Shown here piece by piece: positions 29,051-42,079 of a stretch of 64,000 nucleotides of DNA. The notes below the pieces were generated by a model. That model was not told where the DNA came from. It did no database searches and saw only the letters and a program-made list of their open reading frames with translations. Origin of the DNA: Paralichthys olivaceus. Taxonomy: Eukaryota > Chordata > Actinopteri > Pleuronectiformes > Paralichthyidae. The stretch covers positions 17,146,458-17,210,457 of the forward strand of contig NC_091096.1 of assembly GCF_024713975.1 (NCBI RefSeq), written 5' to 3'. The translations under genes and the position numbers were made by a program. Positions within the stretch are counted from its first letter, which is position 1. The number at the start of each line of letters is the position of its first letter.

Positions 29051-31784
29051 GAGGCAAACTCCATGAGAATGCTTTCGCAGATTTTCTTCAGTCTTGTCCG
29101 AACAGGCTCAGGTTTATTTTGGTTGCTTGATAAATCCTGAAAATATATTGCAATGTACTTTGGACAACTCCAGTAGTTTCTCTGTGGACTCAAACAGCAG
29201 TACTTTGACATAGTGTTGGATCTGGACCCCAAAAAAACATGACCAATTATAGACTGATTGTTGCTCTTTTTCATATCTATTATTATTGTCTTAATTTTAA
29301 TATGGTCTTTAATGTGAATCAAACACTATGGTCTTTAAAGTCACCGTGTCTTGTCCAAATTATTGTGTCAGACATCACCATCACCAAAACCCCAGGCAAG
29401 AGAAGGTTATTTGGAATAATGGCATTTCATTCTTCCAGCAGAGAAACAGAGAGTTTCACAGTCAATGCCAAGCTGTCGTGGAGGCCAGCACCTTGCTTCA
29501 ATTTATAAACTATCCTTAGCCCTGTTTTTCTAGGAATAACATCCATATTGTTTTTTATTATGGGCCATACCAATGTTCAGTATCAATACAGAAAGTAGTT
29601 TGTCCCAGAGAGGCACCATATGTTTTAGTTAAACCTGACCACCATCTATTCTCCTAACCTCAACCATAATTTAGTTGCTGTGGGAAGGTACTATAGAAAG
29701 CACTAATTGTCAAAACACAGGAATTAAACAAGGAAATGTTTTGTTTTAAAATAATAATTTCCTTTGCAGAAACGCACATCCCCACTATAAACCATCTCAC
29801 TGCAATCGTTTCTCTCTCTAAACAAATAAATGAATGGAAACACTCTAGTAATGACTAGATAAAGCAAAGTTACACACGTATGTAGCTCCCGTATATATGT
29901 AGCTCACCATCATCTAAGTAATCATTTATTTTAGTAACACACAAATTCTCATGCATACAACCAGTTGTGTCAGTAACGATGACGTTACCAAGGGTAAAAT
30001 CAGATTAAAGCATTCCATCGATGAGCATCACGACCCCAGAGGTGCAACCACCATGACAACCACAAATCAAAGTGACATTACTACAGTCTAATTACAGACA
30101 TTAAGTGTAATTATACAGTGACAAGTGACAGAGGCTGTGGTGATCAATTGAGCATGAGCAAAAAAAGAAATCAACACTATCAAACTTTTTACAAACACAA
30201 ATGAGCCAGTTGTCATTAGCTGTTGTCTCTATCTTTTTTTGTTTGTTGTTTTGTTTAAGTATCTGAGTTGCTTGAGCTAAATGTGTGGGTTTCACTTTCC
30301 CAACGCTCTTTTAAGAATGATTACATAACTTGTTTTGGATTATGCAAAGTGCTTATGAGGAGAGAATTTGTAGTAGCAATGCTGGTAATTACAAAAGGAC
30401 AATTATTCACTCGTTGGCAACATAATCAACAGTTCTGCAGTTTATTGCAGTGATCCTGTGAGGAACAGTCTTGACCTGCCTTTCCAAAGCTGAGCTTATA
30501 GTACACAAAAAAGAAAGAAGTGTCTCCTCGAGCCACAGCCCACTAGTTTAATGGCAGACACCCTAACCACACAACCACTGCATTGGATAAGGAAGAAAGC
30601 AATGGGATTTGTAGTAAAAGCACTGTGCATCCCTCACCGAAATACAGCCTCCATGACTCCCCGAGCCTCTGCAGCTTGGCCAATTGCTGTGAGAGAATGC
30701 AGATGGGAGAGATGCCCAGCAGTGGAAAACAGGGAATAAACTAGCTTAATGAAACCATCATGGCATAGTGAAAAGCCAGTCTAAGCCATCAGTGAGAATG
30801 CCCCTGGGGTAGGAAGATGGGTTGGTGTGCGTGCTGGCGGCTGGAAGCTTGCCTAGATCCAGGAGCTCTGTTGGCCCTCTGTAAACTGACGGCAGTCCAG
30901 TTCCTCCCCATGCAGCCCCTCCTGGGAGCAGTCAGAAATCTCATATGCCATGTTACAGGTCAGGCCCTGAGGTACTAACTACCATATCAGGGAAATTAGA
31001 TGCTTAGTTGAGAATGTCCACAGCTCCAGTTTGTCTTTTACAGAGGGAGCTGCATCTGCATTCAAAATCCTTGACAGTGTCAGGAGGAGAAATCATCAGG
31101 AAGGTTCTGATGTGACAGGAGAGTAATAGAGTTTAAAGGACTGATGTTCATCATCAGCTGATCGGTGAAGAAGTGCATCTAACAGATTTATTCCCAAACT
31201 GCTCAAGATTGCATGGAATTGCATGTCTGGTATTTATTTTCTTTGAAGGTTAAAGTCTCCAGGCATTTATTGTGATTCATGCTTGAGTTGGATGTTTTCT
31301 GTCACCTTTAGTCACAGTTGGGTGCCTCATCTCAGGAGAAACATACACATGATAATGTCTGTATGGTTAGTATGGTTTCAAAGTTCCACTAATATTATAT
31401 TTCCATTTCAACAACTGGTGAAAAGACAAGAGCGATGTGACAGGGCTCACTGATGAGCAAAATCACCTGACCCAATAATTCCTTCAGCTTTAAGGAGCAT
31501 TCTCGTATCATCCAGCTCATTGTCTCACAGTTACACAGCACAACTCAGTCTCAGCATTTATAACTTTGTTTGACAGTTTCCACTGAAAAAGCCCTTATTA
31601 AGCGGTTTGTCTTGCTTTTCATTTCAGTGCCCATATTTTCAGATGATAGCGTACACACTACCAGTGCGAGCAGTGCCACTCTAAGTAGTTGCTGTGCTCT
31701 ATGAAGCTCTATGACACTATGACATTAGATTATTTATTCTGAATATTTATATATCCTTATAGTATTTGATGTAAATGTTTGTAT
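29051..31784. other. Gene desert
   Basis: No gene or clear repeat recognised. The open frames are short and carry no domain. Confidence 0.45.
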
Positions 31785-31905
31785 TTTGATGTAATTTTTT
31801 GTCTGGTATTCCTGAAAGGACAGCATAAGAATTTCATTGCACAGCGGAATGTCTTTCTCCTGTGCATTTGACAATGAAAATCTTTGAATCTTGAATCTTT
31901 GAAGC
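31785..31905 (+). repeat. LINE 3' tail (L2-like) with short terminal repeats
   Basis: The stretch contains aagaatttcattgcacag, then tgcatttgacaatgaaaatc, and ends in two copies of a ttgaatct-type unit (31886-31901). This is the typical 3' end of teleost L2-like LINEs, whose tails end in short tandem repeats. Only the 3' end is present, as usual for truncated copies. Confidence 0.55.
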
Positions 31906-34900
31906 AGCTGTGTAAGCAGCAGGTGGAGGCACAACAAAAAACGTTTTAAAACATTTTTATATAGAGGGATGTTGGACATATTGTAAGAGCTTGTTTCTTT
32001 CTGTGATTTGTATTGAGTTACTGGATCATTAAAGCTTTTGAGAACTTCAGAGGAAAAACCCTTTTCACAAGTCAGACATCTGAAATAACAACATTACATT
32101 ATTCAGGATTGAAAAATGTTTGAAACCACTAGTTTAGTCTTTAACACTGTGTTGTTATATTTTCTATTGTTTTAAATCTCAATTTTAAAATGAACTAAAG
32201 CTGTCTAATGAATGTTTTGGAGAATGGTTTCCTCTGAAATGTATCAGAGTGGAGGTATGAAGTAGAATAAAGTGGAGTACTTTCCCAGGATTAACAACCC
32301 TAGCTTTAACTTGCTTTCAGCCAAGAAACTTTAATTCTAAATACCTCCAAACGATTAAAGAAAGTTTTAATACCTGTGAGCTGCAGCTACTGAGTATGTT
32401 GCTTTCTCCATTTGTTTGACATTCATAAAAATCTTTGTATTTCAATGTCAATATACTTGGGGTAATATTGACAAGATCTATGTGCATGTACAGTGGTGTG
32501 GGTGTTTACAAATATAATAGGCCTTTATGTAATTTTATATAATAATATTTGACAGAAACCGTACCGTCTGCTCAGCCTTCGTCCAGCCAGCCCACCACTT
32601 TCTCCTGAGTTCACTCATCAACTTTTTCTTTCGGGTTATATAATCTCCATTCACAGTCCTAGAATAACATCGTATTCAGTGGGAAAGGAAAATTATCTAA
32701 TGCTTATTAGACCCTCTCAACAGCCTTTTAATTCACTATACTTAAACTTAGCTTGTACTTAATGTTATACTTTAAGGTTTTTTTGGCCTTTTCTCATTAA
32801 CTTCCATTCATTCAACTATAAATTAAGTCTGTCAATAGATTTCACCCTCTCCACAAGGTAGATTTCTACCTCACTTTGTGCGGAGGCCCTGGATTTGTGG
32901 TTCAGGTTAAGGACAGTGTTGCATTGTCTCAGCAAAGCTCAACAAAACATCTGTTATCTGTTAGAGTGATGTGAGAAGAAAATATTTGAAGGATTGTCCC
33001 CTTGTAAATGAGTGGAGTTGAGACACTAATCCAAAAAGGTGCTGGGTGAATCCCAGTGAGCCAACTATGTGTCCATCAATAAAAGTAAGGCAGTTTTAAG
33101 TTAGAAGATAAAACATTACATAAAGGAGAAAGACGCGCTCAGTTATTTTTTCTCTTATTTGTTATATATATCACAACAATTACTTTCAAATGAAACTCAA
33201 TGGTGTAAAGTATGGTAATGAAAGATACTGAAGCTCTTATGGTATTGCTGCAATGTTTAGGGTAATTAACGTATCAAACATGTTGGCGAAATCTGCTCCC
33301 AATTAAGGTAAGTGCAATATTCTAAGTCTGCTATAATCTATAAATGTGCTTTTACCTCTGTTTTGTTCTCCAGCATCTTTTGTCTTTACCTGTAAAATGA
33401 ATCTATCTGCTAGCAACTTGTTTCTTAGGGAGCAGCTAGCAAATAAAGTTTCTTAATGATATTTTGGTGTTGGGAAAGGAGCGCACAATGGTTTTTACAG
33501 AGATTTTTCTTGGCAGCTGCCTGCTTTGGCTAAAGCACTGTGAAACTGAACCAAAACAGTTAAGTGGTGAAGCACAAAACCAAAAGTTGACAGATGCTAA
33601 AACGCAGTATCGAGCTAGGAGGACCTGCAGAGGTAAATGATATCTGTTGCTTCATATGAAACCTTTCACATTACACAGTCTGCAATGCTAGTGGTTTCAA
33701 GGGGCTGTAATAACGCACAGTCATGCTTTGTTTCAACTGCATCATCATCATACTTACAAGCTAACAGTAAACATGAAAACAAATTTAAATTTAAAATTAT
33801 ATGACACATTTCATGGCAACCCCTCCAATAAATGCTTTAGCTAAAAATATGAACCTGCAGATGGCAGATCAAATTTCATGGCATCTATTGAATAGTTGTT
33901 GAGGTATTTCTTTCTAGACCAAAGAGGAGAGGCCACTGACCAATAGACCCGGGATCCCAGGAGAAAGATCTGTGTATGAGATGATGTACTACAAAGATTT
34001 GGAAACATGCAGGATCTTAAAAGGTGGAAGGTAAAAGTTTCAAAGTAAAGAAAAATACATTAAATCATTATTTGTGAAAGGCTTTTTGTTACCCTGTGCA
34101 TCGGGTTGGCTTAGTTGGAAGCAGAGCATTGTTTTTTGTGTGTTTGTGTGTGAGTGTGTGTGCGCAATGCAGAGGCAAATTTTCAACAATAGGATTATTA
34201 CTTAGGAGGTAATCTCTGGTCAGAGGTCAAGGTCAACAACAAAATAGTCCCAAAACAAACCTATAGAGCCACAATCTAAGGATTGTATTGATTAGAAAAT
34301 GATTCCCCAACATATGACATCATATATATTAGTTACATCATCAACACAAAATCTGAAAATGCTGTTCTGCTTAGTTAAAAAATGTACCTTTTGAGGTATC
34401 TCTGCATCCTATAGGCTTTTGCAACCAATCATATTAGAGACATGGTCTACAATTTATTTAGATAAGTAAAAAAATTATTTGTCATGTCATTATTAAATGG
34501 ATTTAATACAATATAAAAAGTTAGCATTGCCTGAAAGTGGTATATGCAGTGCCTGAGTAGGGTATGTATCACTCCTCTAACGCTTTCATTCAGAGATTTA
34601 TCTTTTTTTTTTATGTGGCAGTACCATGTCCTTGATCAGAGAGTTCAAACCATGAGTCCAGAGTCTTCATCGTGTATTCACAACATCTTTCAGTCTTTTC
34701 ATTAGACTTGTTTTGGAAAATTTGAGACCTGTTTATTCCTCACTGTCTGCAATCATCAGATTTAGAAGAAAGGGAACAAGAAAGCCTTGCTTTAAGTATG
34801 CTCTTGCGTGGCTGGTGTGTATGTGTGAGTCAAAGGGAAAGTCAATTAGTGCTGTTTTATGACTCCTTTTGTGTTGCACTTTGGACCTGTGGGTTTATAT

Positions 34901-36599
34901 AACTTTGCAGTATAAACCACATCGAACACTTGCAGTGAGTGGGACGAATAACGAAAACAAGAGGGGTCCTTGTAACCTTTCATGTGAGCATTCTTGGCAA
35001 AAACTAGTTCACTTCCATAAGACATTTAACATTTCTGCTGCTCGGTTGGAGAACTCTGAAAGCCGGAGCTATGATGGATTAATTGGCATGCATTGCTCAT
35101 GAGCAAGTGGGTAGTGCTAACTTCAGAGTACTTTCAGCGTTATAAAATTTAGAAACAGGCAAGTGAGTGCTTTCTTTTCTCCCTCATACCAAAAAGTTTC
35201 CAGAAAGGATTTGAATAATTGGTTTAACTTCATCGTGAAAATTAATGATCTTAACTCAGACCAAACTCCCAGTGCATTTAAAACTCTTGGTTAATTATTA
35301 GAGTTCAACAGACACCAGCAGCAACGTCCATGCCGTTCTCTTCTGGTATTTGTTAGTAAGTGTGTTTGCATTCTTGTCTAGGATGACAGATAAACCAGCT
35401 TTGCTTGTATGGAAAGCAGAACTGAAGAATAGTTTTGTGAACAGTGGAGAATGCGTAAACCACACTGTCTGCAACTGTCCTCACTGGACCCCTGCAAGAT
35501 GTAATGGTTTACATGCACAGCTGGCAGCATGGCTGGCCATCATTCATTGTTATACTTGATTCAAAGGAAGGGGATTTTCTTTGTTATTTGTGTCTTTCTG
35601 TTCTGCATTGGAGGCTTTGTTATTTATAGAATAATGAAAATAATCTTTATGACTTTTGTTCATATTTTGACACATGATACCAAACTCAGTAAAGGGATTG
35701 TCAAACATTTATGCAATCACCCTGGGGCCGGCTGTGTGTGACCATAAATACAGACCGTAATAGAAAAAAACGTTTTCTTTGCATTTAACACATTTATGGA
35801 AACTCAGAACAATGTCTTCCCACATTGTTTGTAATCATGTAGAATTGATCTGCATCTAAGGGAGCAAGGAGATCTTTTTTTCATAAATTAGATCCTTTAC
35901 TATCAGTAGTGTTGGGCAAAACAAATACAGATTGTATAAAGCACTTGATTCTATAATAAAAGTCTGGAGGGGTTTGAAAGCAAATGTTAATATGGTCATA
36001 TGGTCTTCATAACAATAATTATAAACAGAGTCACAGTGTCTATGGAGACAAGTCATCTGTGTCTATTTATCAGACCTTCTTGAAACACTGTATACAGTGG
36101 TATATGACCATGTAGAGGCTAATATGAAAGTATTTAATTCAAATAGCATATAATAAGCTTTCAATTAGTAGCCTGGGCAAACAAGTGGTGCAGTTGTGTC
36201 AGTGTGGTCTTCTCTCAGAGGTTGCATCTCTGTTGAATTGACTGATTGAAGGAAAAGATAAATTATTACCTCAGTTAGTCAGTCCACTGATTAATCCACT
36301 GGTAAACATTTTGGAAATACTATCAAAAACCATTGACTTCCATTCATGCTCTTTGGCATGATAAAAATGCTGAGCAGCCCCAGCTGATTCTAATTTTGTG
36401 TCAAAACGGTAGGATGAAAATATCTTATATATTTTTTTAGTTGCTGTGTTTTGATTTGTTTTTCATTTGTTTTGGGATTTCTTCGAACTGCCTTTAGATT
36501 GTTTAGTTTGGTGCTGCATTGAAATCGTTCCAACCCTAGTGTAGCGCCTATCGGACTAAAGGTGCAATGTGGTGGAACATTTGTCTGATTGAACAACAG
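31906..36599. other. Gene desert
   Basis: AT-rich sequence with no recognised gene. A TG-rich patch is at about 34135-34165. No interspersed repeat is identified with confidence. Confidence 0.45.
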
Positions 36600-38530
36600 G
36601 ATTGACAGCTAGAACAGTCAGCCCTCAGTCAGTGTCAGAACAGTCAGGAACCAATCAATGACCAGGAGGTGGAGCTGCAGGTGGGAAGAGGGTGTATGTA
36701 ATCCAGGGAAGATGCCAGTCCAATGAAAAGCAGCCAGGTGTACATGCTGCCATTGCTGTACCACTGATGACACATGTGGACACATGGACACAGGTCAAGA
36801 TGGAGCCAAACCAACACTTGTATCTCCAGTTGCTGGGCAGACGCTGAAGCCTTGGCCCAGACAAGTGAGTAACTACACTTTTCAGAACAGATGTGCTGTT
36901 GTCGGCACATCTGTTGTATCCAGCCGAGAGTTCCTTGGCTTCCACAAGTTGGGTAAACAGTAGCAGTTGTGTTAGCAGTAAAATATTTGGTGGGGAATCT
37001 GTGAGCAACACATTGGGCAGTGATTCCTGTGAATGAAGCCCCTGAAAGAGTACAGCAGATTTGCAATCGAAAAGACGCCAGTCATCGATGAAGAAGGTCT
37101 GCTTGCTGGCCATGGATGAGGCTACAAGCCACTATCTAGCATTAAGAGGAGAGAGACAAACACCACTGGACAAAGATTTCCTCACCAACAACTGTGTGGT
37201 GCCCCTGTGTGTTTTTTAAAATATTGTATCCCTCCTTCTTTTGGCTTTCTTGAAAGGATAAAGTTTGGGAGATGTGATCAGTTCCAAGGGGTCATTGAGG
37301 GAATAATGATGGTGCTGGTTTACCTTGGCGCACCTTGTACGCCTAAAATGAAGGGGCCATTCAGTTATGACTGTTAAGTATAGGGACAGGAAAGAACAAA
37401 TTCAAGGACTCCTAAATGCCCGAGAAATTACAGAAGCTAGGAAAGTAGTCATTATACTAATAGGAAGTGGCAAGTTAGTTTGTTGGAAGGGAAAGAGCAT
37501 GACCAGGCTGTTGGGGTTGTAAGAGGCGCCCCTGTCACAGATGCTGAGGGCCACCCAGATGAGGGTTTACTGCAGGAGGTCGTGCTTCCGGAGGTGGAAC
37601 AGGGTGGACATATTGTGCTTTCCAAACCCCAACGTGCACCTTGATGAAAGAGGTCATAAAAGGGAAATTATGAATGATGTAAAATACCAGATGAGTGTGT
37701 TAGCACAGGAAATCTTTAATGAAATCAAATCCCTCAAATAGCCAACTGCTCTTGTTGACAATCCTTCACCCAGTCAAAGTTTGACCAAAGACGTGTTTGT
37801 TAGCCCGAGAGCTTGACTAAATATGGTGAACCTATATGTCAATATTGTTGACCAGATAAATGTCACTCTGACCTGTTCAAGGCTGCCTTAGTGCATGGCT
37901 GGTGTTAAACTACACCACCCTGCTGCTGAGGATCCAGGAGTGTGGTTGGCATTTGAAGCAAGTAACCAGATGACCAACATCATTTATTAGAGAATTTCCA
38001 TTGGATTTGATGTTTGATGTCATTGAAGTGGCTGTGGTGGAGGCAAAAGGTTTTCGGGAAGAGGAGAAGCCAACTTTGGAGGTAAGCAACCTAATCAGTT
38101 GCATAGGTTTAACTTAACAGCAGACTATGGAGCATCAGGCTTCACTTAAGAAGAGGACACAGGTATTTGGCAGGACAGATATGGATCAACATTTCATCCA
38201 TGCAAAGAGAACTCCCTTTTTAACAGAAAGAAACCTCTAACAGAACCAGATTTAGGCTTGGCAGCAGTCAGCCAAGATACCTGGGTTGAAAGAAGAGAAT
38301 GATCATGAAAACACCAAATGGTGTCTATCCCTCCAGTAGAGTTCCAAAAACTTCCAAGCGTATTGTCACTTTTACCGTCATTTTCTTTTCATCTAATAAA
38401 ATGTTTTCCTGTAACGTAGAGTTTTTTATAAGGAGAAGAGGGAAGAGCAGTAGGATGGTTTCCTGTTTATCTTTCTTCCTTTCTCCTCTGCTTCCAAGTG
38501 CAGCAACTAGGGAGGATACATGATAATTTA
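36600..38530. other. Coding-like but broken tract of unknown origin
   Basis: The base composition is less AT-rich than its surroundings, and open frames of about 50-150 codons occur in succession. The longest are two overlapping minus-strand frames at 36644-37113 (140 and 152 codons). On the plus strand there is an open stretch at about 37500-37645 rich in Val, Glu and Gly, then one at 38010-38085 followed by a GTAAGC donor-like sequence. Stops and frame changes interrupt every reading. I recognise no protein family. It could be a decayed gene, a retrocopy or an old transposon. Confidence 0.25.
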
Positions 38531-38904
38531 AAGGAAGTTAAAATGAAAACTGCATAATTTGGAAACGGCAGTTTTATGTGGAAACGGAGAGGCATGCACT
38601 TAGTAACTCGTCCAACAACACTGGCGGTGACTTTGTTGGGGGCAAATATTTTCCATTAAGAAATTCATGAGCTTGTAAACAGCTCAGGTCCTGGGAAGCA
38701 TAGTTACAACTGGGATGCCTGTTCAGAGTAATACCAGTCATTTTGTTTTCATTGACATACCCTTCTGTGTTTTTCTGTACAAGAACAGCTCGAGGCTTAC
38801 TTTCCAATAAGCTCAACACTAATTCAGTTGGAAACCCTGTAGAGGCTTCTGTGATCACCTCTGTGCCTAAATGATTGCATTTTTTCAGTTGAATGTAGAT
38901 CCTG

Positions 38905-38938
38905 CGTGTGTGTGTGTGCGCATGCGTGTGTGTGTGCA

Positions 38939-38970
<32 letters not shown>

Positions 38971-38971
38971 C
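38905..38971. repeat. Imperfect (TG)n microsatellite
   Basis: TG alternation with CG, CA and TA interruptions. Confidence 0.92.
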
Positions 38972-39145
38972 ATATACTACTTTTTCCTACCTCTTTGGGA
39001 CCTTCTCCAGTATAAACACTGACCTTGTCATGACCAGCACCTCATGGGGACCGAAGCCTCGTCTTAATGAGACAAAACTTAATTCCTAAGGTCCTGGTTA
39101 AGGTTCGATGTGAGTTGTGGTCAGGTTTAGGTTTAGATGCTAATT
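38972..39145 (+). repeat. Teleost TG-linked interspersed repeat (gggacc / ggtttaggttt type)
   Basis: The unit follows a TG microsatellite. It has a ctcatggggaccgaag block, then a loose run of ggttaaggtt and ggtttaggtttag. The same order (TG run, tggggacaaaa block, then ggttaggtttaggttgag) recurs at 60445-60742. I recognise this as a widespread fish repeat but cannot name its class. Confidence 0.45.
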
Positions 39146-41224
39146 CGTCTTGTTTAAGGTTCTGAGATGGTTTTGGTTTGGCCATCCACAATTAATAGAA
39201 ATCAAGCATTTGTGTGTGTGTGTGCGCTTGCATGTTCACAGCTTTTTCTTTTTTTGGCTGACACCCCCTGTCTGCGTGCGAGCAGGCAGGTGCACACAGA
39301 GACGTGTGCTGGTGAAGATGAGTCAGTACAGAGTCACTTAGTGACTTTATAGAGGATGTTTGTAAACTTTAAGGGCCACCTGTGAGCAGTCATAAAGCTG
39401 CCATTGTGCCAACCGTGTGTGAGCTGAGTCACACCCTTTTGCAACGCTCCGTTTGCATTTCTTGTCCTCTTCCTTCGTTTGGGCCCTTTGAGGTGACACT
39501 GCTTACTGTGACTGATGCTACCATCACAGTGAGAATCCCCTTCATCTGCGTCACGTCTCTGCGGCTTGCGTGCCATGAATATTTAATTCGAAACCCAAAA
39601 TGACTCCATCAGGATTTCGATTCAGCCACGGAATAAAAACCAAAGTCAGAGCTGATGTAAAAAGCAAGGGTGAATGATAAAACAAAGCAAATTAACAAGA
39701 AAATAACAGCTCAATAAGAAGCCTAAACCACTCTCCTAATGCTTACAGTCTGGACTGAAAGTGAGAATATAGCTCCATAAAGTATGATAACACAAGGTCA
39801 AACACCAAAACATCCAAAAGTCTGCATTACCAGTAATTACTTCTTGTAGTGGATATGTTTTATACTGTATCTTTTTTTATATCTTTAATTGGGTGCAAAA
39901 ATCTGGTCTTCATTTTCTGTTCCCCCATCACCATGTGTGGTGAATTTTCACTTAACCTTCCTGGAAAATATTAGCTATTTTGCTAAATATGGGGCCTGCT
40001 GTTACTCACTTAAGTACATCTCATACACTTTATTTGTGTTCTAGGGAAAGTCTGGCCTTTATGATCCAGAATAAAGATGATTCTTGCAAAAAAAAAATCA
40101 AAAAGCAAACAAAGTAACAGTTGCTTGAAAAGTAGCAGCAACACAACCTTTCCCATGAAACTATCCACATGTCGGTTGGATGAAAAAGTCAAATTGTTAT
40201 GTGTGAAAACACGACTGATAAATATGCACAAATACCAAGAAGCTGTGAACGATTGCCCTCTTAGCAATCAACTTGAATTATTCACATCTCAAACGGGAAG
40301 CCGAGGAACTTCCTGTTCACTTGACTTCAGTTCCTCCTGTTGCTGTTACAGTATTGTTTATCCTGTGTTTGTTCCTCTACGCACAGTGTTCACACGTAGA
40401 TTCATACAAGCTTCCGAGACGCCTTTCCAGGATAGACTCTATTCATCATGAAAAGTTCAAACAATTCGCCTTTCAGTCTGCACTAATCACTCTTTCCCTT
40501 TCACACTTAACTTGGTTCCCATGTGTTGGTAGAGTTGTTCAATCCTCACCTGCTTATACAGGAACTCAGCAGCATCCCAGACTTTTTCCAGTCTTCCCAG
40601 CATGCACAGCTGCGTTTTCTCTCCGCTCTGCATGCTGGAAAGTCTATCTTTGTGCGGATAATATTAGCTGCATCCAGTGTTTACTCAATGATGAAAACTG
40701 AACGATTGTATATGGAGAAGTCAAGGTCCCTGAGTCACGAGGCAGTGTAAAGATAAAAAAAATAAGACTGTCCTAGCTGCACAGTGACTAGAAGGCTGTG
40801 GAGGATTGCAAAGTGAGAATGACAACTGTATGAAATTGAAGGTTGTGTTATGAACTCCAATAAATCAAGCCTTTATGCTAAACTGAATGTCTTGTTTACT
40901 GAGTGTTCAGTTTATAAAAGAAATCTGTTGTATGACCACATAACACTTTTAAAATTAATTTCCAAATTGGTTTTGAGGTTTTGTAATGACTAATAAGTAT
41001 ATCACTGGGTTTTGAATTTGAAGGCTGCACTGCACAAAATTTTAAGTCAAGCCGGTTCTTTGTTTTTGTCCTGATTTGTTTCACATTCATTCCCCAAGTA
41101 CATTTTGTACCTCATTGTTTAGTGCTCCCGACTTTGTTATGTCTTGAATGCGGAAATGCAGACATTTGTTTAGAAATGTTATATTATTATTTCCTGGATG
41201 TAGTCATCAACAACTACCTTGAAT
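39146..41224. other. Gene desert
   Basis: No gene recognised. Two overlapping forward frames at 40077-40701 (124 and 142 codons) have hydrophobic patches but no family signature or splice context. The stretch 39440-39610 is a possible conserved element. Confidence 0.45.
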
Positions 41225-41425
41225 GGTTCAGACCTAAGGACTTTTCATTTTAGCCCAGACCAAAACAACAGGTGGGAAAAGTGCCTTGGACCATGGCTAA
41301 AGTGGTGGTCTCAGTCCAGATCAAATTGGACCTTAGTTTGGTTTGTTTACAACGTGTGAATACTATTTTTGAATAGTTCTGGTGAGACCGCACTAAACAA
41401 TAGGAGAAGACACTTTATTCAAAAT
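41225..41425 (+). repeat. MITE-like fragment (agaccaaaac / gtttggtttg type)
   Basis: The stretch contains cagaccaaaacaacaggtg, then a ggtctcagtccagatcaaa block and agtttggtttgtttacaacg. This order is typical of a small DNA-transposon-derived repeat common in fish. A related ccaaaccaaactggactgag piece at 42042-42061 may be its other end, with unrelated sequence between. Confidence 0.4.
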
Positions 41426-42079
41426 AGTTAGCTAATATATTAGCTGAAGTGACGTCCGATGCATGCCTGTCTACAAACTATTACAATTAATGTCAAGTCC
41501 AGATACATGGGTCAGGCTTAGGCTAACCCCTAACCCCACATAGGTGTTGACGACATAACATACTTATGTCATACAAAAGTCCTTAGTGCACTCCCTAAAT
41601 TACAATATGAAACCAAAACTAAGCAGATCTAATGTAAACACTGTAACAAAGACACTGAGCTACATCTCCATCATCATTAAGCTGCTTTTGATCTTCAGGG
41701 GCGGTAGATGTAAGCTCCTGAGATTTTAATGTTTCTTTAACTTCACGAGTTGTTTGGTAATGTCTCAACATGGAGCTGTTGATTTTAGCATTCTCTACTT
41801 TACAACCTGATATCAAGTGTAGAGGGGATACAGTTTGGAACTTACTTTATCTTGCTCAAACACGGCTTCCAAGAAACCCTCAGTGAGTTATTAGTAAAGT
41901 GGGAAATATCCGTCCCCGCTGCTGCTTTGTGACTCAACATGAATGATGTGGAAGTGGTACAAGGCAACAGAGAACAGTGCTTTCCTCCAGGTTATGTGTG
42001 CAGGAGTTTGGTGTGTGTTCTCACTGAGTCACAGATCCTTGTCCAAACCAAACTGGACTGAGGCCACATTACATCTTAA

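Noticed and set aside
38574..38939. 121-codon minus-strand frame starting in His-Thr repeats
   Set aside because: Its start lies in the CA/TG microsatellite and the remainder has no recognisable domain or splice partner.
40077..40701. Overlapping 124- and 142-codon forward frames
   Set aside because: Hydrophobic patches only; no family motif, no splice context and poly-A-derived lysines at the start.
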